From an uncultured Clostridia bacterium (lineage in GTDB: Bacteria > Bacillota > Clostridia > Christensenellales > UBA1242), in assembly GCA_934757825.1 (NCBI GenBank), contig CAKVLP010000002.1, forward strand, positions 1 through 64,000: a stretch of 64,000 nt of DNA, given 5' to 3'. The number at the start of each line of letters is the position of its first letter. Within the stretch, counting starts at the first letter, position 1. Of this stretch, positions 16,682 through 26,015 are shown piece after piece. The position numbers and the translations under genes are program-made. Under the pieces are notes generated by a model. That model saw only the letters and a list, made by a program, of their open reading frames with translations, did not search any database and was not told the DNA's origin.

Positions 16682-19492
16682 ATGTTAAAAGATATTGTTA
16701 TTAAAGGTGCAAAAGAAAACAATTTAAAAAATATTGACGTCACAATCCCCAAGGAAAAACTTGTGGTCTTGACTGGCGTGAGCGGAAGTGGCAAAAGCAC
16801 ATTGGCTTTTGATACTATCTTTGCCGAGGGGCAGCGTAGATATATGGAGAGTTTGTCAAGTTATGCTCGCATGTTTTTGGGACAGATGAGTAAGCCAGAC
16901 GTTGACAGCATAGACGGGCTTTCGCCAAGCATCTCTATCGACCAAAAAACCACTTCGCATAACCCGCGAAGTACTGTTGGCACTGTGACTGAGATTTACG
17001 ATTATTTGCGTTTGCTTTTTGCACATCTTGGCACACCATATTGCCCAAACTGCGGAATTGAAATTAACACCCAAACAATCGACAACATCGTAGACCGCAT
17101 TATGGCAATGGAAGAGGGAAGCAAAATTTTGATTACTTCTCCAATCGCTAAGGGTAAAAAGGGCACATTTCAAAAAGAGTTTAAGGATTTAAGAAAAGAC
17201 GGATATGTTCGTGTTTTGGTTGACGGCACAACCTACAACCTAGACGATGAAATTACTCTTGATAAAAATATTAAACACAACATTTTCTTAATTGTCGACC
17301 GAATTGTTGTGAAGGCTGGGATTGAAAAAAGAGTGACAGAAAGTGTGGAAACTGCGCTAAAAATTTCTAAGGGCAAAATTAATGTTTTCGAGGGCGAAAA
17401 TGAGACCATTTTCAGTACTATGCATAGTTGCGTAAAATGCGGATATTCCTTGGAAGAATTGACTCCAAGACTATTCAGTTTTAACACTCCATTTGGCGCT
17501 TGTCCGGAGTGTGGCGGGCTTGGGTTTAAGCAAGTAATCGACCTTAACAAAATTATTCCAGACCCTAAGAAAAGTGTGGCTCAAAATGGGATTTTAGCGA
17601 GCGGTTGGGCATATGACAACGGAATGGCAAATATGTTTTTTAAAGCGGTGTCAAAGTATTTTGGTGTGTCACTTTCTACGCCAATTGAAAAACTCCCAAA
17701 AGAGATGCTTGATATGATTTTGTATGGCACCAAGGGCGAAAAACTAGAAATTGAGTATTCGTCTAAGGGTATATCACGAACGGGTGGATTTGCCTTTGAG
17801 GGAATAATCCGCAATTTAGAGAGGCGTTATCGCGATACGAATAGTGATTTTATTAAGCAAGAAATTGGCAAGTTGTTGACCGAACTTCCTTGCGACTGTT
17901 GTCACGGAAACCGCCTAAAAAAGGAGGCTTTGTCGGTTAAAATTCACGGCAAAAACATCGCTGACGTGTGCGATATGTCTGTTTCGGAATGTCTTAAATT
18001 CTTTGACGGGCTTAAATTTGACGAGAGCAGACGCTTGGTTGCTGAGCCGATTTTAAAAGAGATAAAAAACCGATTAGGATTTTTAAACAATGTTGGGCTT
18101 AATTATTTGACGCTTTCGCGTACAGCTTGCACGCTTAGTGGCGGTGAAGCGCAGAGAATTAGGCTTGCTACTCAAATTGGAAGCGGTCTAACGGGAGTTA
18201 TATATATTTTGGACGAGCCAAGTATTGGTTTGCACCAAAAAGACAACGAAAAACTTATTCAAACGCTAAAAAACTTGCGTGATTTGGGCAACACGGTGAT
18301 TGTTGTTGAGCACGACGAGGACACTATGCGCGAGGCGGATTACATCGTTGATATTGGTCCATATGCTGGTAGGCTTGGTGGCGAAGTTGTGGCTTGTGGA
18401 ACGCCTGAGGAGATTATGAAAAACAAAAATAGCCTTACTGGTCAGTATCTAAGTGGGGCTAAAAAGATTGAAATCCCAAGCACTCGTCGACCTGCAAAAA
18501 ATGGCTTTATTACGATAAAAAATGCGTGTCAAAACAACTTAAAACACGTAAATGCCGAAATTCCAAAAGGCGTGATTACTGTTGTGACAGGTGTGAGCGG
18601 AAGCGGAAAAAGTAGTTTGATTTCAGAGATACTTTATCCTTACGTCAACAATCTAATTAACCGTTCAGAATTGCCCGTTGGCAAGTGCGACAGTGTTGAC
18701 GGGCTAGACACAATTGATAAGGTTATCAACATCGACCAAAGTCCAATTGGCAAAACTCCGCGTAGCAATCCTGCAACTTACACGGGTGTGTTTACAGACA
18801 TTAGGGACTTGTTTGCACAGACCAACGACGCCAAGGAACTTGGCTATACGAGCGGTCGGTTTAGTTTTAATGTGAGCGGAGGCAGGTGCGAGGCTTGCGG
18901 TGGTGCGGGCATAAACAAGGTCGAGATGTTTTTCTTGCCGGATATGTATGTTGAGTGCGACGAGTGTCACGGCAAAAGGTATAATCGTGAGACTCTAAAA
19001 GTAAAATATAAAGGCAAAAACATTTACGATGTGCTTGATATGACCATAGAAGAAGCAAATGTGTTTTTTGAGAACATTCCGCGCATTAAAAATAAAATGC
19101 AGACTCTTGTTGATGTTGGGTTAGGTTACATTAAACTTGGTCAGCCGGCGACCGAATTAAGCGGTGGCGAGGCACAGCGTGTAAAACTTGCGACCGAACT
19201 TTGCAAACGTAGCACCGGCAAATCGCTATACATTTTGGACGAACCAACAACAGGCTTGCACCCATACGATGTTGACAAATTGCTTAAAATCTTAAATAGG
19301 CTTGTTGAGGGCGGAAACACAGTTGTGATAATAGAGCACAACTTGGACGTTATCAATAGCGCGGATTACATTATCGACCTTGGGCTTGATGGAGGCGTAA
19401 ATGGTGGAACAATTGTTGCAAAGGGCACACCCGAAGAGATTGTAAAGCAAGCGAAGGGCTATACTTACAAATATATCAAGTTGAAAAATTAG
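16682..19492 (+). CDS. uvrA: Excinuclease ABC subunit A
   Basis: 936 aa, full length. UvrA is the damage-sensing dimeric ABC ATPase of nucleotide excision repair. Two ATPase cassettes are visible: Walker A GVSGSGKST (32-40) and GVSGSGKSS (~637), signatures LSGGEAQRI (~482) and LSGGEAQRV (~824), and Walker B ILDEPSIGLH and ILDEPTTGLH. Zinc modules: CVKC...CPEC (~250-276) and CEAC...CDEC (~735-762). A further CPNC occurs at ~120. Start ATG 16682 lies 3 bp after the uvrB stop, with AAGGA upstream. No clear terminator follows the gene. Confidence 0.98.
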   Translation: MLKDIVIKGAKENNLKNIDVTIPKEKLVVLTGVSGSGKSTLAFDTIFAEGQRRYMESLSSYARMFLGQMSKPDVDSIDGLSPSISIDQKTTSHNPRSTVGTVTEIYDYLRLLFAHLGTPYCPNCGIEINTQTIDNIVDRIMAMEEGSKILITSPIAKGKKGTFQKEFKDLRKDGYVRVLVDGTTYNLDDEITLDKNIKHNIFLIVDRIVVKAGIEKRVTESVETALKISKGKINVFEGENETIFSTMHSCVKCGYSLEELTPRLFSFNTPFGACPECGGLGFKQVIDLNKIIPDPKKSVAQNGILASGWAYDNGMANMFFKAVSKYFGVSLSTPIEKLPKEMLDMILYGTKGEKLEIEYSSKGISRTGGFAFEGIIRNLERRYRDTNSDFIKQEIGKLLTELPCDCCHGNRLKKEALSVKIHGKNIADVCDMSVSECLKFFDGLKFDESRRLVAEPILKEIKNRLGFLNNVGLNYLTLSRTACTLSGGEAQRIRLATQIGSGLTGVIYILDEPSIGLHQKDNEKLIQTLKNLRDLGNTVIVVEHDEDTMREADYIVDIGPYAGRLGGEVVACGTPEEIMKNKNSLTGQYLSGAKKIEIPSTRRPAKNGFITIKNACQNNLKHVNAEIPKGVITVVTGVSGSGKSSLISEILYPYVNNLINRSELPVGKCDSVDGLDTIDKVINIDQSPIGKTPRSNPATYTGVFTDIRDLFAQTNDAKELGYTSGRFSFNVSGGRCEACGGAGINKVEMFFLPDMYVECDECHGKRYNRETLKVKYKGKNIYDVLDMTIEEANVFFENIPRIKNKMQTLVDVGLGYIKLGQPATELSGGEAQRVKLATELCKRSTGKSLYILDEPTTGLHPYDVDKLLKILNRLVEGGNTVVIIEHNLDVINSADYIIDLGLDGGVNGGTIVAKGTPEEIVKQAKGYTYKYIKLKN

Positions 19493-19539
19493 TTTTGCGA
19501 TTTTAAGTAAATAAAATAATAGTTTGTTAAATAATTTTG

Positions 19540-19568
19540 TTGTTATTTGATTTTCTTTGTGATATAAT
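19540..19568 (+). promoter_or_regulatory. Promoter of secG
   Basis: TTGTTA (19540-19545), a 17-bp spacer and TATAAT (19563-19568) within the recurring TGTGATATAAT context. Confidence 0.7.
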
Positions 19569-19602
19569 ATGCCAGTGATGATAAAATTCTAAGGAGTGAC
19601 TT

Positions 19603-19908
19603 ATGTTTAATTTTCTTTTGGTTCCAAATTGGGTGAGTTCAAGTTTCCCAATAATTCAAGCAATTTTGCTTGCACTTATGACAATTGATGCGATTGTAAT
19701 TACTGTGGGAGTTTTGCTTCAACCTTCTGACCCAGAGGGCGGAAACAACGTTATTACCGGCAAGAACGAAAGTTATTATGGGGAAAACAAACTTAACACC
19801 AAAGAAGGCAGACTTAATAGATTGGTTTTGATTTGTTCTATTTGTATGTTGGTTATCGCCATAGTTTATTTTGTGACTGTTAAGATTTATAACGGATTAG
19901 GCGCATAA
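19603..19908 (+). CDS. secG: Protein translocase subunit SecG
   Basis: 101 aa, a small integral membrane subunit of the SecYEG translocon. Two hydrophobic segments (about 16-40, and 72-95 with ICSICMLVIAIVYFVTV) flank the characteristic loop LLQPSDPEGG followed by a Gly/Asn-rich stretch. It is somewhat longer than the usual ~75-80 aa because of an N-terminal extension. AAGGAG precedes ATG 19603. It is the first gene of the conserved secG-rnr-smpB-ssrA neighbourhood. An intrinsic terminator separates it from rnr, so read-through or another promoter must serve rnr. Confidence 0.92.
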   Translation: MFNFLLVPNWVSSSFPIIQAILLALMTIDAIVITVGVLLQPSDPEGGNNVITGKNESYYGENKLNTKEGRLNRLVLICSICMLVIAIVYFVTVKIYNGLGA

Positions 19909-19915
19909 ATAATGT

Positions 19916-19947
19916 GGCTCTTTAAGTAATTTTAAAGAGCCTTTTTT
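19916..19947 (+). terminator. Terminator between secG and rnr
   Basis: GGCTCTTTA (19916-19924) / TAAAGAGCC (19933-19941) followed by six T residues. It lies only 19 bp upstream of the rnr ATG, so it may tune read-through into rnr. Confidence 0.88.
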
Positions 19948-19966
19948 CTATTTTAGGAGTTTTTTT

Positions 19967-22192
19967 ATGGATAAAAACCAGATTTTAAATCAGATTAAAA
20001 TAAACCGTCTTGACGGGTGCGATTACGCATTCGTTGTTAGCCAACTTTGCGTGCTTAACAATAAGCCTTACGACGATGTGCGTGAGATTGTTGACGAACT
20101 TGTAAAACAGCGTAAAATCAAGGTTTCGGGCGCAATTGCTCCTAATAATAAGGTGAAAACCGATAAGTTGAATTACGAGAAATTTGCAAAACGTGGCAAG
20201 TCTAAAAAGGACTTTCGCAGAGAGGTTGAGGTGGAGGATAATTACGACCTTGCCTACAAAATGCTAGAACGCAAAAAGGAAAAACAGAAAAGTTATAAGG
20301 TGGAAGGGAAAATTCAAAGCACGTCTAAGGGCTATGCTTTTTTAATCCCGACCGACATAACTCAAACTGACGTTTACATATCCGAGCGTGACCTAAACGG
20401 GGCACTTCACAACGACATAGTTGTCGCAAACGTTACTTTTAGCAAAAACGGCAAACCTGAGGGCAAAGTGCTACAAGTTTTGCAACGTGGAAACGATTAC
20501 GTTATCGGCAGGATCACTATGAACAAAAACTGCGCATATGTTGAGCCAGATGATGTAAAATTCGGCAAGGATATTTATGTTCCGCTTAGCCAAACTTTGC
20601 GCGCCGACAATGGCGACAAGGTTGTGGTGCGAATTGATAGATATTTCTCCGGCAAAAAACCACCAGAGGGTGTAGTAACCGAGGTTTTGGGCAAGCCAAA
20701 CAAGATTGAAACCGAAGAACTTGCGATTATTAGAAGTTACAAACTTTTTGAGGATTTCCCTAAAAAAGTACAGGAGAGCGCCAGCCAATATCCGATCGAA
20801 ATTGATAAGAAAAAGTATCCAAATAGGCTTGATTTGACCAAGGAACTTATCGTAACAATTGACGGCGAGGACACGCGTGACATCGACGACGGGGTGTCTT
20901 TGACCACAAACAAACGCGGGAATTGGGTGCTAGGGGTGCACATTGCCGATGTTGGGGAGTATGTTCCTAGAAACTGCGTGCTAGACAAAGAGGCGTTTAA
21001 GCGTGGCACTAGTGTGTATTTCCCTAATAGAGTTTTGCCTATGCTTCCTAGGGAACTTTCGAATGGCATTTGTTCGCTTAACGAGCGAGTTGATAGACTT
21101 GCGTTGTCGGTTTTGATAGAGTACGACCAAAACTTTAAAAAGATCGGATACGATATAAAAGAATCGGTTATAAACAGCAAAAAACGCTTTACATATACCG
21201 AAGTTCACGCAATCCTAATGGGCGACAAAGAGGCGGAAAATAGAAATAAGCCATTTGTGACGATGTTAAAAAATATGAACAAATTGGCTGAAAAACTTAT
21301 GGAACAGCGTGTCAAAGCGGGCTATATTGAGTTTGACATTCCGGAAGTCAGCATTTCGCTTGACCCGCTAGGCGACGTCCTAAATGTAAAACGCAGAGAA
21401 CAAAACGAAAGCCATAAGTTGATTGAGGCGTTTATGGTGGCTGCAAACGAGGTTGTGGCTGAGCATTTTTGTGAGTTAAAGGTGCCATTTGTGTATCGTG
21501 TGCACGAGGCTCCTGCACCAGAAAAAATTGCAACTTTTGTGGAATACACTAAGAGCCTTGGAATTGATGCGGGGCTAAGTATAGACGGGGTTACGCCACT
21601 TCAAATTCAAAAACTTCTTAAAAAGATTGAGAAAAATGATAATCGATTTGTGATAAACAAAGTGTGTTTGCGTGCTATGAAAAAAGCAAAATACACGCCT
21701 GATTGTATGGGACACTTTGGTCTTGCGCTTAAATATTACACACACTTTACTTCTCCTATTAGGCGTTATCCTGACCTTACAATTCATAGGATAATTAAGG
21801 ATAGCATTAACGGAAGATTGCACAATATTGCTGAATTGAAACAGTTTGTGCTAGCAAGTTCGGTTAATTCTAGCGATAGGGAAGTTAATGCCGAAAAGGT
21901 TGAGCGTGATATTGACGACCTATACAGGGTGTTCTATATGCGAAACCACGTTGGTGAGGACTTTGAGGGCACAATTTCGGGTGTGACCAACTTTGGCATT
22001 TTCGTGGAACTGGAAAACACTGTGGAGGGACTTGTTAGAATTGAGGATTTGCCAAACGACAAATACGAGTACCAGGAAAATCGTTTTTGCTTGCTAGGCA
22101 AAAATCATTCGTTTAAACTTGGCGACAAAGTTAAGGTAAAGACACTAAGGGCGGACATTTTGTCAAGAGAAGTGGATTTTATGCTAATTTAA
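19967..22192 (+). CDS. rnr: Ribonuclease R
   Basis: 741 aa, typical for RNase R, a processive 3'-5' exoribonuclease of the RNB family that degrades structured RNA and, with tmRNA/SmpB, non-stop mRNA. An N-terminal helix-turn-helix region (~1-60) and a basic stretch are followed by cold-shock domains. The RNB catalytic core has the metal-binding DGEDTRDIDD (~299-308). A C-terminal S1 domain follows (~663-741, with GTISGVTNFGIFVELEN). The Lys-rich tail common in RNase R is short or absent. Start ATG 19967 has TAGGAG upstream. Position before smpB-ssrA fits its trans-translation role. Confidence 0.97.
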   Translation: MDKNQILNQIKINRLDGCDYAFVVSQLCVLNNKPYDDVREIVDELVKQRKIKVSGAIAPNNKVKTDKLNYEKFAKRGKSKKDFRREVEVEDNYDLAYKMLERKKEKQKSYKVEGKIQSTSKGYAFLIPTDITQTDVYISERDLNGALHNDIVVANVTFSKNGKPEGKVLQVLQRGNDYVIGRITMNKNCAYVEPDDVKFGKDIYVPLSQTLRADNGDKVVVRIDRYFSGKKPPEGVVTEVLGKPNKIETEELAIIRSYKLFEDFPKKVQESASQYPIEIDKKKYPNRLDLTKELIVTIDGEDTRDIDDGVSLTTNKRGNWVLGVHIADVGEYVPRNCVLDKEAFKRGTSVYFPNRVLPMLPRELSNGICSLNERVDRLALSVLIEYDQNFKKIGYDIKESVINSKKRFTYTEVHAILMGDKEAENRNKPFVTMLKNMNKLAEKLMEQRVKAGYIEFDIPEVSISLDPLGDVLNVKRREQNESHKLIEAFMVAANEVVAEHFCELKVPFVYRVHEAPAPEKIATFVEYTKSLGIDAGLSIDGVTPLQIQKLLKKIEKNDNRFVINKVCLRAMKKAKYTPDCMGHFGLALKYYTHFTSPIRRYPDLTIHRIIKDSINGRLHNIAELKQFVLASSVNSSDREVNAEKVERDIDDLYRVFYMRNHVGEDFEGTISGVTNFGIFVELENTVEGLVRIEDLPNDKYEYQENRFCLLGKNHSFKLGDKVKVKTLRADILSREVDFMLI

Positions 22193-22309
22193 CACACTTT
22201 TATGTGGTTTTTGACATAAAATCCGCTTAAAAATGCTGTTTTTATGCTAAAAACGTGTTTTTGTTGTGTTTTGATTAACTAAAATGTAAAAAAAAAATAA
22301 AAAAAGGTA

Positions 22310-22337
22310 TTGAAAAATAATTCTAGTATGGTATAAT
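22310..22337 (+). promoter_or_regulatory. Promoter of smpB-ssrA
   Basis: TTGAAA (22310-22315), a 16-bp spacer and TATAAT (22332-22337). The TSS would be about 8 nt before the ATG at 22351, so the leader is very short. Confidence 0.6.
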
Positions 22338-22350
22338 AAGGTGTAGTTTT

Positions 22351-22809
22351 ATGGAGAATATTGCGACAAACAGAAAGGCGTATCATGATTATTTTGTGCT
22401 ATCCACATACGAGGCTGGCATTGCATTGGTTGGGCAAGAGGTTAAGTCAATTCGCGCAGGCAATGTGAATCTGAAGGATACGTTTGTTTTAATTAACGCG
22501 GACAAAGAAGTGTTTGTTAAGAATATGTATATTAAGACATATGATAAAACTACATCATTTGCCGTAGATGATAGGCGTGACCGAAAACTTTTGCTTAATA
22601 GGTCTGAGATTAACAAGTTGTCCGATAAAGTCAGAGAAAAGGGACTTACAATCGTTCCGCTAAAACTGTACTTTTCGGGTAAGCACGTTAAAATGGAAAT
22701 AGGGCTTGTTAAGGGCAAACACACCTACGACAAAAAGGAAACATTAAAGCTTAAAGACGCAGAAAGAGAGATGAAAAGAGATATTAAAAATTATTCTAGC
22801 TCTGTCTGA
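22351..22809 (+). CDS. smpB: SsrA-binding protein SmpB
   Basis: 152 aa, full length. SmpB binds the tRNA-like domain of tmRNA and places it in the A site of stalled ribosomes. Recognisable features: NRKAYHDYFV at the N-terminus, GIALVGQEVKSIRAGNVNL, an EKGLTIVPLKLYF strand, and the C-terminal tail KGKHTYDKKETLK that enters the mRNA channel. Its TGA stop (22807-22809) lies one base before the 5' end of tmRNA, so both are almost certainly on one transcript that is processed to release tmRNA. Confidence 0.97.
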   Translation: MENIATNRKAYHDYFVLSTYEAGIALVGQEVKSIRAGNVNLKDTFVLINADKEVFVKNMYIKTYDKTTSFAVDDRRDRKLLLNRSEINKLSDKVREKGLTIVPLKLYFSGKHVKMEIGLVKGKHTYDKKETLKLKDAEREMKRDIKNYSSSV

Positions 22810-22810
22810 C

Positions 22811-23160
22811 GGGGGCGAAATGGTTTCGACGGGTTTGTAAAGGGTAGATTTTGCATATCGTAGGTTTCGTCTACGCTAAAACGAAAAACTAAACTTTAAA
22901 TGCAGAAGACAATTCTGTTCTAGCAGTTGCGTAAGGCACCTGCTTGTCTATTGAAACTTGCCCACGGGTTTTAAATAGGCATCATCTAGTGGGAAACCTT
23001 TGATTTTAACCCAAATGAAATCAATTGTACTTATTTTGGGGTCGGAAAGTTTTCGATTGTTGTTTTGCGGGCTTTTCGATAAACCTTAAAACAACTAAGT
23101 ATGTAGAAAAATCTATTTGTTCTTATTCGGACGCGGGTTCAACTCCCGCCGCTTCCACCA
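22811..23160 (+). ncRNA. ssrA: Transfer-messenger RNA (tmRNA)
   Basis: 350 nt. The 5' end GGGGGCGAAATGG followed by TTTCGACGGG and the 3' end GGGTTCAACTCCCGCC-GCTTCCACCA form the tRNA-like domain. The acceptor GGGGGCG pairs with CGCTTCC, and CCA is encoded. The tag frame starts at GCA 22902 and reads AEDNSVLAVA, then TAA (22932-22934). Most tags end LAA; this one ends AVA. It lies directly after smpB. No strong terminator is seen at its 3' end, so read-through into the next gene is possible. Confidence 0.96.
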
Positions 23161-23209
23161 TTTTATAAAAAATAATAAATTATTGTTTTGCATTTAGGAG
23201 GGTAAAAAA

Positions 23210-24685
23210 ATGTTACATTTTCTAGGTTCGACAGTTATGAACACAGTTTTGGACTTTTTAGGAGTCGCTGGAATCATTGTTTTTGGGTCTTTCATTATCA
23301 TTTTGATTGTTGACCTTATTTTGGCATCTGTCGACAGCCATCAAGGTATTTTCTTCAATAGAAAGAATATGACCGAGGAGACGAAAAAGGACGTTAAGTA
23401 TCTAGGCTACGACCAACCAGAAACTCAGGTTGAAGAGACTAGCGACAACGGCATTGTATATAATGATAAGGAGGCAAACAGCGACCCATATGTTGCACCA
23501 CAAGATGACGTTGTAAGTGCTGTTGATTTCAACAAAGCAGTTGAAGAACAACAACAATTGCAAGGCGACCTTGCAAATAGCGATTCTTTGTTTGGCGGTA
23601 GCGACAACGAGGAAGAGGCTGATGAAGAAGAAGACATCACCAAGATTGCCGAAGATGTTGCAAAACAGGCTGTTGCCGAATTAAACGAAGAAGCAGAAGT
23701 TAAGAGCAAAAAAGTATTCAAATTTACTGAAAATACCGAAGAAGAGACCGCTAGCGAGACTACTGAAGCCACTGAAAATCAGGAAGTAGAGGTTGAGACG
23801 CCGGTAGAAGAAGTTAAAGAAGAAGTAGAGGTGTCTGAGCCTTTAATTGTTGAGCCAGCACCAGAAGAAAATGAAGAGTTAAAACGTCTTGAACAAGAAA
23901 GAGAAGAGCTTGAAAGAAAGGTTGCTGAACTTGAAGAACTAAGAGTAAGAGACCGTGAGGAACTTTTAAAAGCGGTTCAAGAATTGAAAGAAAAAGAGCC
24001 AGTTGTTGTTGAAGTTGATAAAAAGGACGAGGAAGACGAAAAACGTAAACTTGCCAACATCGCCCGTATGAATCAAAGACTTAGCACAATTAAGAGAAAT
24101 GCAAACAAAATTGCAACAAAGACAAAAGAAGAAAAAGAGAAAAAACTAAAAAAGAAAACAGTAGTTACTGTTGAGACCAAAACACTTAACGACGCAGAAC
24201 CAGTTGTGACTGAGGAAGTTAAGGAAGTTGTTATTGAAAAACCAAGATTTAAAAAACAATACTACGAGAATAGACTAGAAGTTTTGGAAAACGAACTAAA
24301 AGAGGTTCAAGCAGAACTTAAACTAAACAAAAAAGACTTTATGCCTTTGCAAAAAGTTTACAAAACATACGCAAGAGACGAAGTTAAACTAAGACGTCAA
24401 GAGGCGCTAGTTGTTAATCAAAAGGTTAACGCTTATGGCGTAAACAAAAAGGTTAAATTAAGCGACGATAAAAAGGCTAAATACGACGAAAACGTTAAGA
24501 AGCTTAAAGAACTTAAAGAAAGCGTTGATTCTTGCTTGGCAGTAATCGAGCAAAACAAGGACAGATATCCAATCCTTGAAAAGAACAACAAATTGCTTAC
24601 AAAACAAGTTAAACGTCTTACTGACGACATCGCCAGCGTACAAGAAGCACTTGATTGGTATGAGCATCACGGCGAAGAGAAATAA
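23210..24685 (+). CDS. Membrane-anchored acidic coiled-coil protein of unknown function
   Basis: 491 aa. AGGAGGG precedes ATG 23210. One N-terminal transmembrane helix (residues ~16-40, VAGIIVFGSFIIILIVDLIL) is followed by a cytoplasmic-looking charged body. An acidic Glu/Asp-rich stretch covers about 60-220 (EEEADEEEDITK). A long coiled coil follows at ~225-265 (ELKRLEQEREELERKVAEL). Then come a basic Lys-rich segment (~285-320) and a C-terminal helical region (~345-485). Such bitopic coiled-coil proteins often act as envelope or division scaffolds, but the family is not recognised and I infer no function. It has no own promoter that I can see and may be read through from smpB-ssrA. Confidence 0.82.
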   Translation: MLHFLGSTVMNTVLDFLGVAGIIVFGSFIIILIVDLILASVDSHQGIFFNRKNMTEETKKDVKYLGYDQPETQVEETSDNGIVYNDKEANSDPYVAPQDDVVSAVDFNKAVEEQQQLQGDLANSDSLFGGSDNEEEADEEEDITKIAEDVAKQAVAELNEEAEVKSKKVFKFTENTEEETASETTEATENQEVEVETPVEEVKEEVEVSEPLIVEPAPEENEELKRLEQEREELERKVAELEELRVRDREELLKAVQELKEKEPVVVEVDKKDEEDEKRKLANIARMNQRLSTIKRNANKIATKTKEEKEKKLKKKTVVTVETKTLNDAEPVVTEEVKEVVIEKPRFKKQYYENRLEVLENELKEVQAELKLNKKDFMPLQKVYKTYARDEVKLRRQEALVVNQKVNAYGVNKKVKLSDDKKAKYDENVKKLKELKESVDSCLAVIEQNKDRYPILEKNNKLLTKQVKRLTDDIASVQEALDWYEHHGEEK

Positions 24686-24704
24686 TATTTTATTAAACTT
24701 AAAC

Positions 24705-24733
24705 AAAAATGACTTAATTTTAAGTCATTTTTT
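24705..24733 (+). terminator. Terminator after the coiled-coil protein gene
   Basis: AAAATGACTTA / TAAGTCATTTT forms a stem followed by a T-rich tract. Confidence 0.85.
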
Positions 24734-24797
24734 ATTTTTTTATTTTTATGTTTTTATTATATAAAAAAGTATGTTATCATATTATAAGGTGAAATAG

Positions 24798-25922
24798 ATG
24801 AGTAAACAAGAAACTAAGAAAAACAATAAACTGGTAAAAATTATTTTTTACATAATTATAATATGTGGACTTCTTGTATCCCTTCCTTTTGGCAAACAAC
24901 TTGAACTAGCGTTTAAGTTAAAACCCAACACTGACGGGCTGTATGAGGAAAAGGATTTTCAAATCCATTTTATAGACGTGGGGCAGGGTGACGCAATGGC
25001 GATACGTTTTGCAAACGGCGAAACTATGCTAGTTGACTCTGGTCCAGTTAAGGGCGAGAGCAACTTAAAAAGTTATCTAAACAATGTGTTTTTTAAAAAC
25101 GGAGACCGCGAATTCGACTACGTTTTGCTATCGCATAGTGATGCTGACCATAGCGGTAATATGGCGTTTGTTCTGAATAATTATGCAGTAAAAAAGTTTT
25201 ATAGACCATATATTTTTAACACTAGCGAGAAGTCAAGCGAGGGGCTGAGCCTTCCTACAAGTGCGATTTCGCTATACACCGAAGTGATAAATATTTTAAA
25301 ATCAAAACATATTGAAACTGAATTTTTTAAGGCGGGAGATACAATAAATATCGGCACCGATGTCACTATTGACTTCTATGCTCCTGTGGATTTGACCGTA
25401 GATGACACCAATAGTTTTAGCCCAATTATGGTGCTAAACAATAACGGCAAGTCGGTTTGCCTTACTGGCGATGCTCCAATAGAAGAGGAACAAGACGCGC
25501 TAGAAGCATATGATTTGCCAGACGTTGACTTACTAAAACTTGGTCATCATGGCAGTAAAGGTAGCACAAGTAAAGAGTTTTTGGACAAAATTCAACCGGA
25601 ATATGTGGTTGCACAAGTTGGCAAAAATAGTTATGGGCACCCTACAAATGAGGTGTTAAATAGACTAGCTGATTACGACGCTGAGTACAATAAATCCACA
25701 TATACGGGATTTTTATGCAATCTTAAAAATGGAAATATAATATACCACGTTCAAGCGGGAGAGGACTTCGAAGTAAAACTTATTGCTTCAATGTCAAGTT
25801 TTATCTTTATGGATTGGTTTGTGGTTGTGATAATCGTTGCAGGTGCGGTTACCATAGTATTTTTCGTACCAAAAACTAAAAAATACTCAAAACGTCGCAA
25901 GAAAAAACGTGCGAATAATTAA
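24798..25922 (+). CDS. ComEC/Rec2-like metallo-beta-lactamase-fold hydrolase, membrane-anchored
   Basis: 374 aa. An N-terminal transmembrane helix (~17-38) is followed by a metallo-beta-lactamase domain like the C-terminal part of ComEC. Visible are IHFIDVGQGDAMAI, the metal-binding HSDADHSG (113-120), TGDAPIEEE (~224), GHHGSKGST (~249) and GHPTNEV (~283). A second transmembrane helix near 330-350 and a Lys/Arg-rich tail (KKYSKRRKKKRANN) close the protein. The ComEC channel domain is absent, so this is the stand-alone hydrolase type rather than a DNA-uptake channel. The substrate is likely nucleic acid or a nucleotide, by family inference. AAGGTGA precedes ATG 24798. Confidence 0.88.
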   Translation: MSKQETKKNNKLVKIIFYIIIICGLLVSLPFGKQLELAFKLKPNTDGLYEEKDFQIHFIDVGQGDAMAIRFANGETMLVDSGPVKGESNLKSYLNNVFFKNGDREFDYVLLSHSDADHSGNMAFVLNNYAVKKFYRPYIFNTSEKSSEGLSLPTSAISLYTEVINILKSKHIETEFFKAGDTINIGTDVTIDFYAPVDLTVDDTNSFSPIMVLNNNGKSVCLTGDAPIEEEQDALEAYDLPDVDLLKLGHHGSKGSTSKEFLDKIQPEYVVAQVGKNSYGHPTNEVLNRLADYDAEYNKSTYTGFLCNLKNGNIIYHVQAGEDFEVKLIASMSSFIFMDWFVVVIIVAGAVTIVFFVPKTKKYSKRRKKKRANN

Positions 25923-25967
25923 ACCATATGTTGAATATTTATGCAGGTTTTAATCAGGTAAAAAGAT

Positions 25968-25996
25968 TTGGTAAAAATAGTGATATAAAGTATAAT
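25968..25996 (+). promoter_or_regulatory. Promoter of the kinase-like/transketolase operon
   Basis: TTGGTA (25968-25973), a 17-bp spacer and TATAAT (25991-25996). Confidence 0.65.
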
Positions 25997-26015
25997 AAAA
26001 AAGGAGTGGGGAAAA

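Noticed and set aside
24798..25922. Assignment of the MBL protein as full ComEC DNA-uptake channel
   Set aside because: It lacks the multi-pass competence domain; only the hydrolase domain with two flanking TM helices is present.
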